The position numbers and the translations under genes were made by a program. From Chloroflexota bacterium (GTDB lineage: Bacteria > Chloroflexota > UBA6077 > FW602-bin22 > JACPRP01), in assembly GCA_023480885.1 (NCBI GenBank), contig JAMCWX010000046.1, positions 62,001 through 126,000 of the forward strand: DNA of 64,000 nucleotides. The letters are read 5' to 3'. The notes beneath the pieces were generated by a model. That model was not told the origin of the DNA and did no database searches. It was given only the letters and a program-made list of their open reading frames with translations. Below are positions 53,660 through 62,139 of the stretch, in pieces (within the stretch, counting starts at the first letter, position 1; each line of letters opens with the position of its first letter).

Positions 53660-54256
53660 ATGCAACGACTGAGCATTGGAGAACACGTCTTCTACGTCAA
53701 CCCTGAAGAGGTAGCTGTTTCTGTCAAGTCTAACGCCGTGGCCCAGCGCACCAAGGGTGGCGAGTCTATTCAAGTCTTTCAGGCCGACGACGAGACGATC
53801 ACGATCACGGGAACGACGGCTAACGCAGGACTGAAAGAATTGGAGGCGATACAGCAAGCCATATATCCCAGCGTGCACATTCTCTTCATATATCCGTACA
53901 AGAGAATGAGTCGTACTGTTCGAGTGTTGAGCTGCGTCTACACTGATTCCGCGAACAACAGGCCGAATCTTTACCAATACCGTATAGAGTTGATGGTAGA
54001 GAAGCCGCCGGCGGGTACGATCATCTCTGCATTGTCAACCAGTCAGCAGAACGTATATTCTACGGGCTCGGTTATTGAGATAATCGCCGCTGATGGGGAT
54101 GACATCGCTTCGGTCATTCAGGCGGCGAATCAGCAAGTAGGCAATACTCTCTATACGGATTACAACTCATTCGAGCAGCGCATTCGTGCCATCAATCCTG
54201 ACATCAAGAATTGGAGTAGCATTCCCGAAGGCACGAAGGTCTGGATACCAGGATGA
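53660..54256 (+). CDS. LysM-type baseplate/tail protein
   Basis: 198 residues from ATG 53660 after GGAAGGTAAAAC. The N-terminal part is beta-rich (RLSIGEHVFYVNPEEVAVSVKSN... GESIQVFQADDETITITGTT), like tail tube-related hub adaptors. The C-terminal 50 residues (NTLYTDYNSFEQRIRAINPDIKNWSSIPEGTKVWIPG) are a LysM-like module as in myovirus gp53-type baseplate proteins. Overlaps the next gene by 4 bp. Confidence 0.7.
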   Translation: MQRLSIGEHVFYVNPEEVAVSVKSNAVAQRTKGGESIQVFQADDETITITGTTANAGLKELEAIQQAIYPSVHILFIYPYKRMSRTVRVLSCVYTDSANNRPNLYQYRIELMVEKPPAGTIISALSTSQQNVYSTGSVIEIIAADGDDIASVIQAANQQVGNTLYTDYNSFEQRIRAINPDIKNWSSIPEGTKVWIPG

Positions 54257-56325
54257 CAGGTTTTCGCAATCTCACCGTGTATCCCGATTATAGGGTTATC
54301 ATCACGCCACAAGGACAGCAGCCGATTTCCTTGCGTAAGCTGTCCAGTATCAGCACGCGCGTCTTTATGGGCGCGAGTGTCAGTGATTGCTCTATCGGGA
54401 TCGTGGACGCCGATGCCGAGGCGTACCATCTCTTCGACGCGATGGACGTAATAACCGTCGACTTCAAGGCGATTGACGGGAACTTCTACCGCGCTTTCAC
54501 TGGCTACCTGGACAGCGTGACGGAGAGATTCGACGTCGGCGGCGGTAGAGGCGTGGCGATTCAGGCTTCATCGCCGTATAAACTCTTCACGATCACAGCC
54601 ATGACGCCAGATCAACAAATACAGTTCACGATGTTCTCAGCTACTGAGCCATTATCCACGGATGTGCTGAATATGCTCTGCGACTTCGTGGGGTTACCGA
54701 AAGAGCAACGCGTTTTCAGCATCAGCAACGATGCGCGCTTGAAGCCAAGTTTCGAGATAGACTACTCAGGCTTCATCGGGCCGATGCTGAACATGGCCGA
54801 GCGACAGGCCATCGCGCCACTCGTGCAGATGGTGGCAGAAAACTCCTCACACGAGCTTTACTTCAATGAGTATGGCGCTATGGTCTACAGGGACGTGGAT
54901 TTCAGGCAGGATGCTCGCACGCCTATCGTGATCAATGACCTGTGGGTAATCAACCACGACATCAGTCGTGGCGATAAGTACTTCAAGTCGGAGATACAGG
55001 TGTTTGGCGATGCTGCCGTGGGTGGCAACCAATACGGCAACCAGAATACTGTCATACTTGACCTCCAAAACGTAGTCGGCGCCGAGGTTGCGCAGAGCGC
55101 CCAGCGATACCGTGAACGCTACGCATCATACCATGCCAACTGGCTTTTCCAGAGAGATGACATAAAGCGCTACGCCGATTTCCTGATGCGCTTATCCGTC
55201 AACTCAGCCGTGCAGTGCTCGCTGACGACAATCGGCTTGCCCGAAGCGAGACTGGGCGCAACGCTACAATACCCGAGCGCTGGCAAGGCGTTCAACATCC
55301 AGGCCATCAGCCATCACTACACGGAGAATCAGGGCTTCACGACGACCTTCGGCCTGGCTTACGGTAGAGCCATTGTTGGGCGAAGCATCGAGGTTTTCCC
55401 TGTCGAGGTCGAACGGGTGACCCTCAGCGCACCGAGTGCATCGGGAAAGAAAGCGCAACCTCAGCCGCCTAATCCGCAAGCTGGAGATGTGGTGAGTTAC
55501 GCCAGGTCACAGATTGGCAACTCTTATGTCTGGGGCGGTAGCGATCCGAATGTCGGCTTCGATTGCAGCGGCCTGGTATGGTGGGCTTACAAGCAGGTTG
55601 GCATTTCAATCGAGAGACAAAGCTACTTTCAGTGGGCGGAGTTCATTCCCGTCAACACGCCACCGATCAACTTCGATGATTTGGATCCGGGTGACTTGGT
55701 TTTCTTCAGCACTGATGGCAAGGGTGGTGCGAGCCACGTCGGCATGTACAGCGGCAACGGCAAAATGATCAATGCGCCGAACTTCGGCATTCCTGTCCGA
55801 GAGGAAGCAATAGCAGGTTCCTGGCTCTATCAGTACATCGGGGCAAATAGACCATCAGGCAGGCCAAAGATAAAGCAGCAATCCGCCGCCGAATCTGCTA
55901 CTTCCAGTGGCATTGTGCCCGGCTTTGCGAGCCCTCTCAGCAAGCCATACACAATCCTGAGCCGCTATGGCGACAGAATCGACCGCGACTCCCCGAACAA
56001 CGGCATCGACATTCAAGTTGCTGCCGGCACATCAGTTTACGCCGCAGCCGGTGGACAGGGCTCGACGCCAGGCACTTATGACCCCCTGAATGAGGGCTGG
56101 GTAGTCGAAGTAGCTCATTCAGGCGGCTGGAAAACACGCTATACGTATCTCTTGAGACCAGCGCAGGACATACTTGACCATAACAATATCCCCGTGGACA
56201 ACAAAACCGTCATTGGCTACGTGGGCCATTCTGGAAGGGCGCGGGGAAGCAGCGCTTACCTGCACTTCGAGATAATCACGCCGTCAGGAGATCACGTCGA
56301 CCCGGAGAGTTACATCACATTCTGA
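54253..56325 (+). CDS. baseplate hub fused to NlpC/P60 and a degenerate M23 domain
   Basis: 690 residues. Residues 1-390 are a gpD/gp27-like hub (VFMGASVSDCSIGIVDADAEAYHLFDAMDVITVDF... FNIQAISHHYTENQGFTTTFGLAYG). Residues about 415-540 are NlpC/P60: GFDCSGLVWWAY (Cys438) and ASHVGMYSG (His495). Residues about 565-690 resemble an M23/LytM peptidase (GIDIQVAAGTSVYAAAGG... GYVGHSGRA... AYLHFEI). The first zinc His is Asn (PNNGID), and HLH is YLH, so it is probably catalytically dead. The hub could cut and bind peptidoglycan during DNA entry. Confidence 0.8.
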   Translation: MTGFRNLTVYPDYRVIITPQGQQPISLRKLSSISTRVFMGASVSDCSIGIVDADAEAYHLFDAMDVITVDFKAIDGNFYRAFTGYLDSVTERFDVGGGRGVAIQASSPYKLFTITAMTPDQQIQFTMFSATEPLSTDVLNMLCDFVGLPKEQRVFSISNDARLKPSFEIDYSGFIGPMLNMAERQAIAPLVQMVAENSSHELYFNEYGAMVYRDVDFRQDARTPIVINDLWVINHDISRGDKYFKSEIQVFGDAAVGGNQYGNQNTVILDLQNVVGAEVAQSAQRYRERYASYHANWLFQRDDIKRYADFLMRLSVNSAVQCSLTTIGLPEARLGATLQYPSAGKAFNIQAISHHYTENQGFTTTFGLAYGRAIVGRSIEVFPVEVERVTLSAPSASGKKAQPQPPNPQAGDVVSYARSQIGNSYVWGGSDPNVGFDCSGLVWWAYKQVGISIERQSYFQWAEFIPVNTPPINFDDLDPGDLVFFSTDGKGGASHVGMYSGNGKMINAPNFGIPVREEAIAGSWLYQYIGANRPSGRPKIKQQSAAESATSSGIVPGFASPLSKPYTILSRYGDRIDRDSPNNGIDIQVAAGTSVYAAAGGQGSTPGTYDPLNEGWVVEVAHSGGWKTRYTYLLRPAQDILDHNNIPVDNKTVIGYVGHSGRARGSSAYLHFEIITPSGDHVDPESYITF

Positions 56326-56333
56326 CAATATGG

Positions 56334-56425
56334 TATACTGAGTTTAGCTGAATACTGAACCGTTGTCGAAGACCGAAGCGGATTGATTTAGCCCTTGAAG
56401 GGCCGAACAATCCGCCTTTCTTTTT
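56334..56425 (+). promoter_or_regulatory. promoter and conserved leader element, copy C
   Basis: Extended -10 TGG-TATACT (56331-56339), then the 16-mer TTGTCGAAGACCGAAG (56363-56378). The two-tier hairpin GCGGATTG/CAATCCGC (56378-56415) with inner GCCCT/AGGGC follows, then CTTTCTTTTT. It precedes the baseplate spike gene. Same layout as copies A and B. Confidence 0.7.
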
Positions 56426-56435
56426 GAGGTTTCAA

Positions 56436-57404
56436 GTGTACCTGAGAATCGCCAAGGTTATCGACGTACAAAAGAACAAGATATTCCTGGAATGGCTCGA
56501 CGGGAATGGTTACGCTGTAGCGAACCCGACCCTTGCGGCCGGTGGGCCTCAGTGGGGTATCATCGCCATGCCGAACATTGGTGATGTGGCTGTTTGCGGA
56601 TACCGCGAAGGACACGTGCCAGTGATTCTGGGATATGTTGTCGACCCGTCGCAGTTGCCCTCTGTTGAAGCTGGCCAGGTTGTGATTCTCGATAAGAATG
56701 GCAACGCCTTGAAGCTGCTCGGCGACAACGCTCTCAGAGCGGTAGGCGTTGACATCATGGTTGACGCGAGCAAAAAGGTCGATAGCATTGACGTTAGCGC
56801 TCATAGCCATACAGATTCCTTGGGTGGTGCTACGTCAGGCCCAGCGGGGGGAGATGGCCCGGCGCATGGGGGCGTGCCGGCTGGGGCTCCCGTTATGGTC
56901 AAACTCGACGAGAAAATAGCTAGCGTGGGTGGCTCCGTGAGCTTCGACTTCACGAACATCCCACAGACATTCAGACACTTACAGGTGGTTTATGCCGTCA
57001 GAGGAGACGCTGCAGGTACCCTCGTCTCGTTGGGGCTTCGTTTCAATGGCGATGCAGGTAACAACTATGATTTTGAATACCTGATTGCCGCAGCTGCTAC
57101 GACTACACCTGCCGAAGGTCTGGCTCTGTCTTTTATCAATGCTGGTGGCGTAGTCGCTGCAGGTGCCCCAGCAAACCTTTTTGGTATGGGTCAAATACTC
57201 ATCCCAAATTACGCTAGCACATTGATGGAGAAGGCCGCCGACTGTTCCGAGATACGCAAGATCGGCACGGCATCAGGGAACATCTCTTGGACTGGGCGAG
57301 GCGGCTACTGGCGCAACATTGCTGCTATTTCGCAATTAACACTATTCGCAACGGCGGGCAGCTTCGCCGAGAGTTCAATCGCAACCTTGTATGGGTTGCC
57401 ATAA
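56436..57404 (+). CDS. baseplate spike / assembly protein V-like
   Basis: 322 residues from GTG 56436, 6 nt after GAGG. The first 85 residues are the gpV/gp5 OB-fold (YLRIAKVIDVQKNKIFLEWLDGN... WGIIAMPNIGDVAVCGYREGHVPVILGYVVDPSQLP), then a short beta stretch and HSHTDSLGG linker. The C-terminal part (FRHLQVVYAVRGDAAGTLVSLGLRFNGDAGNNYDFEYL) is fibre-like and is unusual for a spike protein. First gene after leader element C. Confidence 0.75.
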   Translation: MYLRIAKVIDVQKNKIFLEWLDGNGYAVANPTLAAGGPQWGIIAMPNIGDVAVCGYREGHVPVILGYVVDPSQLPSVEAGQVVILDKNGNALKLLGDNALRAVGVDIMVDASKKVDSIDVSAHSHTDSLGGATSGPAGGDGPAHGGVPAGAPVMVKLDEKIASVGGSVSFDFTNIPQTFRHLQVVYAVRGDAAGTLVSLGLRFNGDAGNNYDFEYLIAAAATTTPAEGLALSFINAGGVVAAGAPANLFGMGQILIPNYASTLMEKAADCSEIRKIGTASGNISWTGRGGYWRNIAAISQLTLFATAGSFAESSIATLYGLP

Positions 57405-57419
57405 GGAGACATAATAACC

Positions 57420-57899
57420 ATGACCGACACATCAACGACCCCTGAGAGCTTAATAATATCAGCAGACCGCCCCTACAGGGCCCTTTCTCTCGACATCGCC
57501 TTGACGAGCGATGGGGACATTGACCTTGCAGCCAATGGCGATATTCGCATCGTCTCAGGCAGCGATAAACTGACACAAGACATCTGGAAGTATCTCCAAA
57601 CACCACCGGGCGACGATATGTTCAATCCGAACTACGGGAACGCCCTGTGGGGCTTTCTCTCACAAGCCAGGCCCAGCGATGCGGAGGTGGCTGCTGCACT
57701 GGACGAAATGACCCGTTCACTGGCAGCCTTAAAAGAGAATGAATCCATAGAGCGAGTGATTCCACTCAGTGAGCAGATAAACCGCATTGAGGACGCGAGG
57801 ATTGAGCCTTCATCTTCACCTGACACGATCCAGGTGAGCTTCACGGTGGTGAACAAGGCAGGCACGAAGCAGCATTCAAAAGCTCAGATCACGAGGTGA
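57420..57899 (+). CDS. baseplate wedge protein, gp25/W-like
   Basis: 159 residues from ATG 57420. The core DIDLAANGDIRIVSGSDKLTQDIWKYLQTPPGDDMFNPNYGNALWGFL is the gp25-like signature of contractile baseplates. It links sheath and baseplate. Followed 3 bp later by the J-like gene. Confidence 0.8.
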   Translation: MTDTSTTPESLIISADRPYRALSLDIALTSDGDIDLAANGDIRIVSGSDKLTQDIWKYLQTPPGDDMFNPNYGNALWGFLSQARPSDAEVAAALDEMTRSLAALKENESIERVIPLSEQINRIEDARIEPSSSPDTIQVSFTVVNKAGTKQHSKAQITR

Positions 57900-57902
57900 C
57901 GC

Positions 57903-58973
57903 ATGGCCACAAAGTCATTTAGCGACATCGTTTCGTCGATCAAGAATTATCTAACGGCAGTCGCACCGAATATCGCTACGTACACGGGTACAGTGATAGG
58001 CGACATAATCAATGCGATTGCGGGGGAAATTGGCCAGAACTACGCCACGATCGACAACACTAAAACTGATATGTTCCTGAGCACGGCTACTGGTGCTGCA
58101 TTGGACAGCAAATGTGCCGATTTGGGCATTGTACGATTACAAGGCGCCAGGGCGACGGGCACGGTGACCTTCTTACGCCCTGTGGGGGCTAGCACGACGC
58201 CAGCCTATACCATTCCGACAGGCACGCAGGTCAGCACCCTTGGTGATGCGAGCAATCCATCCATTTACTTCGAGACGACTACTGATGCAATGCTTTCCAG
58301 TGGCAGCAACACGGTTGACGTGGCGATTCAAGCCAAGGAACGGAGCACGGCTGGCAATGTCTCGGCGGCGACGATCACGGTGATTCCGACCGCGATTGCC
58401 GGCGTAGGCTCAGTGACGAACGCGGCGTCAACGAGCGGCGGTGCCGATAAGGAAACAGACGCAGCACTCAGAGCCAGGGCGCTGGGCAGCCTTGCGCCAC
58501 TTTACTCAGCAGCGGCGCTAGTCGCGGCGGCTAAATCCGTAGCTGGCATCTTCGATGCGGTTGTCAGTGATCCTGCTGACGGCACAGGCAGCTTCACGGT
58601 TTACGCTTGCGATTCTAGCGGCATCCTCGGCGCTGGGCTGCAATCATCTGTCTTGACAGCGGTGAATGCCAGGAAGGTGATCGGTACGACGCCAACGGTG
58701 TCAGCGCCCACTAAGACTGTCCAGGCTGTCACAGCGACGGTCACAGTCAAGAGCGGCTACGATGCTGCCATAGTAAAGAGCAATATACAGACAGCGATCA
58801 CGAACTTCATCAACGCTCTGAAGATCGGCGATGACCTCATTCGCTATCAGATGATGGTCAATGTCAGTGATGCCGTGGACGGCGTTGATGATTTGAGCAT
58901 CAGCGTGCCTGCCGGCAACGTGGTAACAACGGCCAGTGAGGTACTGCGGGCCGGAATCATCACTGTAAGCTAG
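57903..58973 (+). CDS. baseplate J-like protein
   Basis: 356 residues. Typical J/gp6 pattern: DIVSSIKNYLTAVAPNIATYTGTVIGDIINAIAGEIGQNYATIDNTKTDMFLSTATGAALDSKCADLGIVRLQGARATGTVTF, then TIPTGTQVSTLGD and GGADKETDAALRARALGSL. Forms the wedge ring of the baseplate with the preceding gene. Confidence 0.85.
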   Translation: MATKSFSDIVSSIKNYLTAVAPNIATYTGTVIGDIINAIAGEIGQNYATIDNTKTDMFLSTATGAALDSKCADLGIVRLQGARATGTVTFLRPVGASTTPAYTIPTGTQVSTLGDASNPSIYFETTTDAMLSSGSNTVDVAIQAKERSTAGNVSAATITVIPTAIAGVGSVTNAASTSGGADKETDAALRARALGSLAPLYSAAALVAAAKSVAGIFDAVVSDPADGTGSFTVYACDSSGILGAGLQSSVLTAVNARKVIGTTPTVSAPTKTVQAVTATVTVKSGYDAAIVKSNIQTAITNFINALKIGDDLIRYQMMVNVSDAVDGVDDLSISVPAGNVVTTASEVLRAGIITVS

Positions 58974-58992
58974 TCGATAATGGTGAGTTAGA

Positions 58993-60588
58993 ATGAAATG
59001 GCAAGGCTTGCATGAGGCTGAGGACTTCGCATTGGGAACATTCGATAAGGTGTTCTTCGACAAGCGTTCACGCACTGATGCGCATCTGCGTTTGGGCGTG
59101 GTCGACACAGAGTACATCCGGCTGCTGAACACCGACGCTGCGTTCGTGTACATCGGCACTTGGCTTGATGTCGGCTATTCAGGCTCATATTCCACCAATG
59201 TAAAGACGACGCGCACGGCAACAGATAAAGTTGAGATCACCTTCACGGGTGTGGCTGTTGAGGCCAGATTTTACGGCTGGCCAGGGGACAGCCAATATGC
59301 GCCGGGCATTATGGGAGCGCAACTTGACGGCATTGAGTTAGACAATATCGACTGCTACGCGGCTGTAGCAGCCTGGAAAACCAGGCGCATTTATACGACT
59401 TACGGCAGCCATAAACTGACCATTAGCAATCTGGCGATGGCAAACAAGCTAGGTATCCCCGTGGGTGCACCAATCGACACCATTGGCACGAGTACGGCGC
59501 GACGGGTAATAGCGAGCAAGACGGCCGGCAGTACGACGCGCCCCGGTACATGGACGATATTCGCCAAGAGTGCGACGACATACACGGTAATAAATCCTGA
59601 GGCTATTGAGAGCGCCATCCAGACTTGCAGTGACACCGACATTAAGACAGCACTCATCGACGGCGTTGACCTTATCGTGCGTAGCGGCTTGACGACCGGG
59701 GACAAGGCCACGATCACCACGAAGGCCGTTGAGATAAACATCGACTGCGCCGACTACTGGACACAGTTCACGGCGACCGGCAAGTATACCACTCCCGTCT
59801 TCCCGACTAACAGCGAAAACACCATCTGGGTGATGGCGACAATGGACAGTGAGTTGGGTGATTACGGCTCGGTGAGCGTCAAGGCCGCATATCCCCCGAC
59901 GACGGATGAGGTAAGCGGTAACCTGGTGAACGGAGAGGCGGCCAGCATCATCAATCAGGCCATCAACTGCCAGTTGGAGATTACACTGAACACATCGGAC
60001 AGGCAAAAATCTCCAGGTATCTCGAATCTGGAGCTTCATTACTTCGAGATTGGTAAAGACACACTCCTGAACAAGTTGCCGTCCGTCTATAAGCGCTGGG
60101 TTGTAAGCACCTTCATCAAGATATTCGGAAGCGTGGCAGTGGCGCTCTGCCAACTTCGCAGCGAGATGGAGAGGCTGATTAGTTCCTATGCTCTGAGTGG
60201 GGCTTCGCGGGATTACTTGGAGAGCTGGGGTGCTGACTTGAACCTACTGCGCAAGGTAGGCGAATCCGATGCCAATTACAGGGCCCGACTTATAACGACG
60301 TTGCGAGGCAACGTCGATGGCGGCACAATCGACTTCATTCGCCAGGTCGTGAGCCAGTACATCGGGACTGACGTGACAGTGCGTCAACTCCCTGGGAGCA
60401 CGAAAGCCTGGGTGCTAGGCATATCGAAGTTAGGTGTTGATACTTTTCTTGGCGCTACCCCGCAAGGTTTTTGGTGGTATGAGGTAGTTTGCCCTGCGAA
60501 CTATCAAGGCGTGATCAAAACGCAGATCAATGACTTGATAGCCTATTTGAAACCTTGCGGAACGCGCGTTCGTATCCGTTACGAATAG
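58993..60588 (+). CDS. baseplate/tail protein with C-terminal I-like (DUF2313-type) domain
   Basis: 531 residues from ATG 58993. The N-terminal 340 residues are beta-rich and fibre- or lectin-like (TDKVEITFTGVAVEARFYGWPGDSQY). The C-terminal about 170 residues (LLNKLPSVYKRWVVSTFIKIFGSVAVALCQLRSEMERLISSYALSGASRDYLESWGADLNLLRKVGESDANYRARLITTLR) match the tail protein I / gp48 type. This fusion of adhesion and wedge domains is consistent with a compact baseplate. Confidence 0.7.
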   Translation: MKWQGLHEAEDFALGTFDKVFFDKRSRTDAHLRLGVVDTEYIRLLNTDAAFVYIGTWLDVGYSGSYSTNVKTTRTATDKVEITFTGVAVEARFYGWPGDSQYAPGIMGAQLDGIELDNIDCYAAVAAWKTRRIYTTYGSHKLTISNLAMANKLGIPVGAPIDTIGTSTARRVIASKTAGSTTRPGTWTIFAKSATTYTVINPEAIESAIQTCSDTDIKTALIDGVDLIVRSGLTTGDKATITTKAVEINIDCADYWTQFTATGKYTTPVFPTNSENTIWVMATMDSELGDYGSVSVKAAYPPTTDEVSGNLVNGEAASIINQAINCQLEITLNTSDRQKSPGISNLELHYFEIGKDTLLNKLPSVYKRWVVSTFIKIFGSVAVALCQLRSEMERLISSYALSGASRDYLESWGADLNLLRKVGESDANYRARLITTLRGNVDGGTIDFIRQVVSQYIGTDVTVRQLPGSTKAWVLGISKLGVDTFLGATPQGFWWYEVVCPANYQGVIKTQINDLIAYLKPCGTRVRIRYE

Positions 60589-60599
60589 AGGTGATATAG

Positions 60600-61772
60600 A
60601 TGAGGCGACGGGATTACATTGCGCAGCAATTAGTTGATGATGGCGACCTTGATGGCGACTCCAATGAGTTCTATCAGGGTTTCATTAACCTTTTTACAGA
60701 TATAGTTTCAAGTGATTGCGTCATCAGTGGCTTAGCTGCCTCTGCTGGCGGGGGAATGAACATCAGCGTTGCCATCGGCACGGCTTACTTTCAGGGCAAA
60801 CGCATGAACATCAGTGCGCCTGCCACTGTAACGCTGGCCGCCGCTGACCCCACAAATCCACGAATCGACTGCATCTACGTCAAGACAACGCTTACCAGTT
60901 CTTCTTCTGGTGGTGATTCTTTCCTTGAAGACGTAGCGTCGGTTGATAAGGTAACTGGCACACCCACCGTATCGCCAGTTGCGCCAGCCGTGACAGGTGG
61001 CACGAAACTGGCTGAGGTTTACGTTACGGCTGGAGCGGTATCTATAACTTCAGGGAACATCACTGATAGTCGCTTCACGCTCCGAGGCTTGTACGAGTTG
61101 GCGAATCACCTCAAAGCATCGGCGGCGAACGTTCATGCGCATTCGCAACTCAGCGGCGTGACGGCAGACCAGCATCACCCACAAGCACACACACTTACTT
61201 CACATACGACACGGGCACACTCTGAGTTGACGGGCATCGGGACAGATGACCACCACGCACAGACGCACACTCACGCCTCACACACTGGGATTGGAGCAGA
61301 TGACCACCACGCACAGACGCACACTCACGCCTCGCACATTGGGATTGGAGCAAATGACCACCACGCGCAATTGCATGCGGCGAGCCATGTCTCGGGCGGT
61401 GGAGACGCTTTATCGGGCACGCTGGCTGTGAACATCACAGGGAACGCCAACACGGTTGATGGCCAGCATGGGCCAGCGAGTGGCTACATCATGGGTGCGA
61501 CGGGTGGCAACCAACACATCGAGAAGTTTTGCGCTAACATCGGCCCACTAGACAATGGCATCACCAAGACGGTCGCTTTCACCTTCATTAATCCTTTTTT
61601 TGCTAATGTGGTGGCCGTGGAGAGTGTTGGCGTCGTGGGCGGTGGCTCACGGCTCGATCACTATTTGACCGCCAAATCGGTAACTGGTGCCACAGTCGCT
61701 ATGTTGAATTTCTCAGGAGGAGTAATAATAGATCCACTCTGGGTGGAGCTTATCGCCGTAGGAGATGACTGA
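60600..61772 (+). CDS. tail fibre with His-rich metal-binding repeats
   Basis: 390 residues from ATG 60600. The N-terminus (about 1-150) resembles baseplate-attachment parts of phage fibres (GMNISVAIGTAYFQGKRMNISAPATVTLAAADPTNPRIDCIYVK). Residues about 190-260 are tandem His-rich repeats (TGIGADDHHAQTHTHASH). HxH arrays in trimeric fibres coordinate metal ions. The C-terminal domain (GPLDNGITKTVAFTFINPFFANVVAVESVG... IIDPLWVELIAVGD) is probably receptor-binding. Confidence 0.75.
   Translation: MRRRDYIAQQLVDDGDLDGDSNEFYQGFINLFTDIVSSDCVISGLAASAGGGMNISVAIGTAYFQGKRMNISAPATVTLAAADPTNPRIDCIYVKTTLTSSSSGGDSFLEDVASVDKVTGTPTVSPVAPAVTGGTKLAEVYVTAGAVSITSGNITDSRFTLRGLYELANHLKASAANVHAHSQLSGVTADQHHPQAHTLTSHTTRAHSELTGIGTDDHHAQTHTHASHTGIGADDHHAQTHTHASHIGIGANDHHAQLHAASHVSGGGDALSGTLAVNITGNANTVDGQHGPASGYIMGATGGNQHIEKFCANIGPLDNGITKTVAFTFINPFFANVVAVESVGVVGGGSRLDHYLTAKSVTGATVAMLNFSGGVIIDPLWVELIAVGDD
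61245..61375 (+). repeat. 54-bp tandem repeat in the tail fibre gene
   Basis: Units begin at about 61245, 61299 and 61353 (ATGACCACCACGCACAGACG...). The first two are nearly identical and the third is partial. They encode DDHHAQTHTHASHTGIGA. Near-identity implies recent expansion or ongoing homogenisation, so copy number may vary. Confidence 0.85.
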
Positions 61773-62077
61773 TGCAAGAGATAGTAGTTACCAGGGAACG
61801 TCGCTCAACGGCCAGTGACAATTTATCTGGCCTGGTGCTCAGCGTAACAATCAATGGAAGACCATTGGACGTGGTTATTCCACTCGATGCTATCGAAAAC
61901 CGAAAGCGGCTTTACGGCCTGGCAACCGACCAGGAAGCCATCAACGCCATTCTCAAAGAGCACGCTACCCGTGAATTGGAACTAGGGCCAGACGACAACG
62001 CTGATCCTCGATTGGCAACGATGGGTGGATTGCGTCAGGATGTAAAAGTGAGCAGAAAAGCCCAACGAACCACTTGA
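61772..62077 (+). CDS. hypothetical protein after the tail fibre
   Basis: 101 residues from ATG 61772 (overlapping TGA). Beta-rich middle (LVLSVTINGRPLDVVIPLDAIENRKRLYGL) and a basic end. Last gene of the rightward structural operon, where fibre chaperones often lie. That role is possible but unproven. It converges with the integrase. Confidence 0.55.
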   Translation: MQEIVVTRERRSTASDNLSGLVLSVTINGRPLDVVIPLDAIENRKRLYGLATDQEAINAILKEHATRELELGPDDNADPRLATMGGLRQDVKVSRKAQRTT

Positions 62078-62139
62078 CAGGTTACAGAAATGCATGAGAG
62101 AGTTCACGGCGTGGGGTGGGTAAGGCACTAAACCACCAG

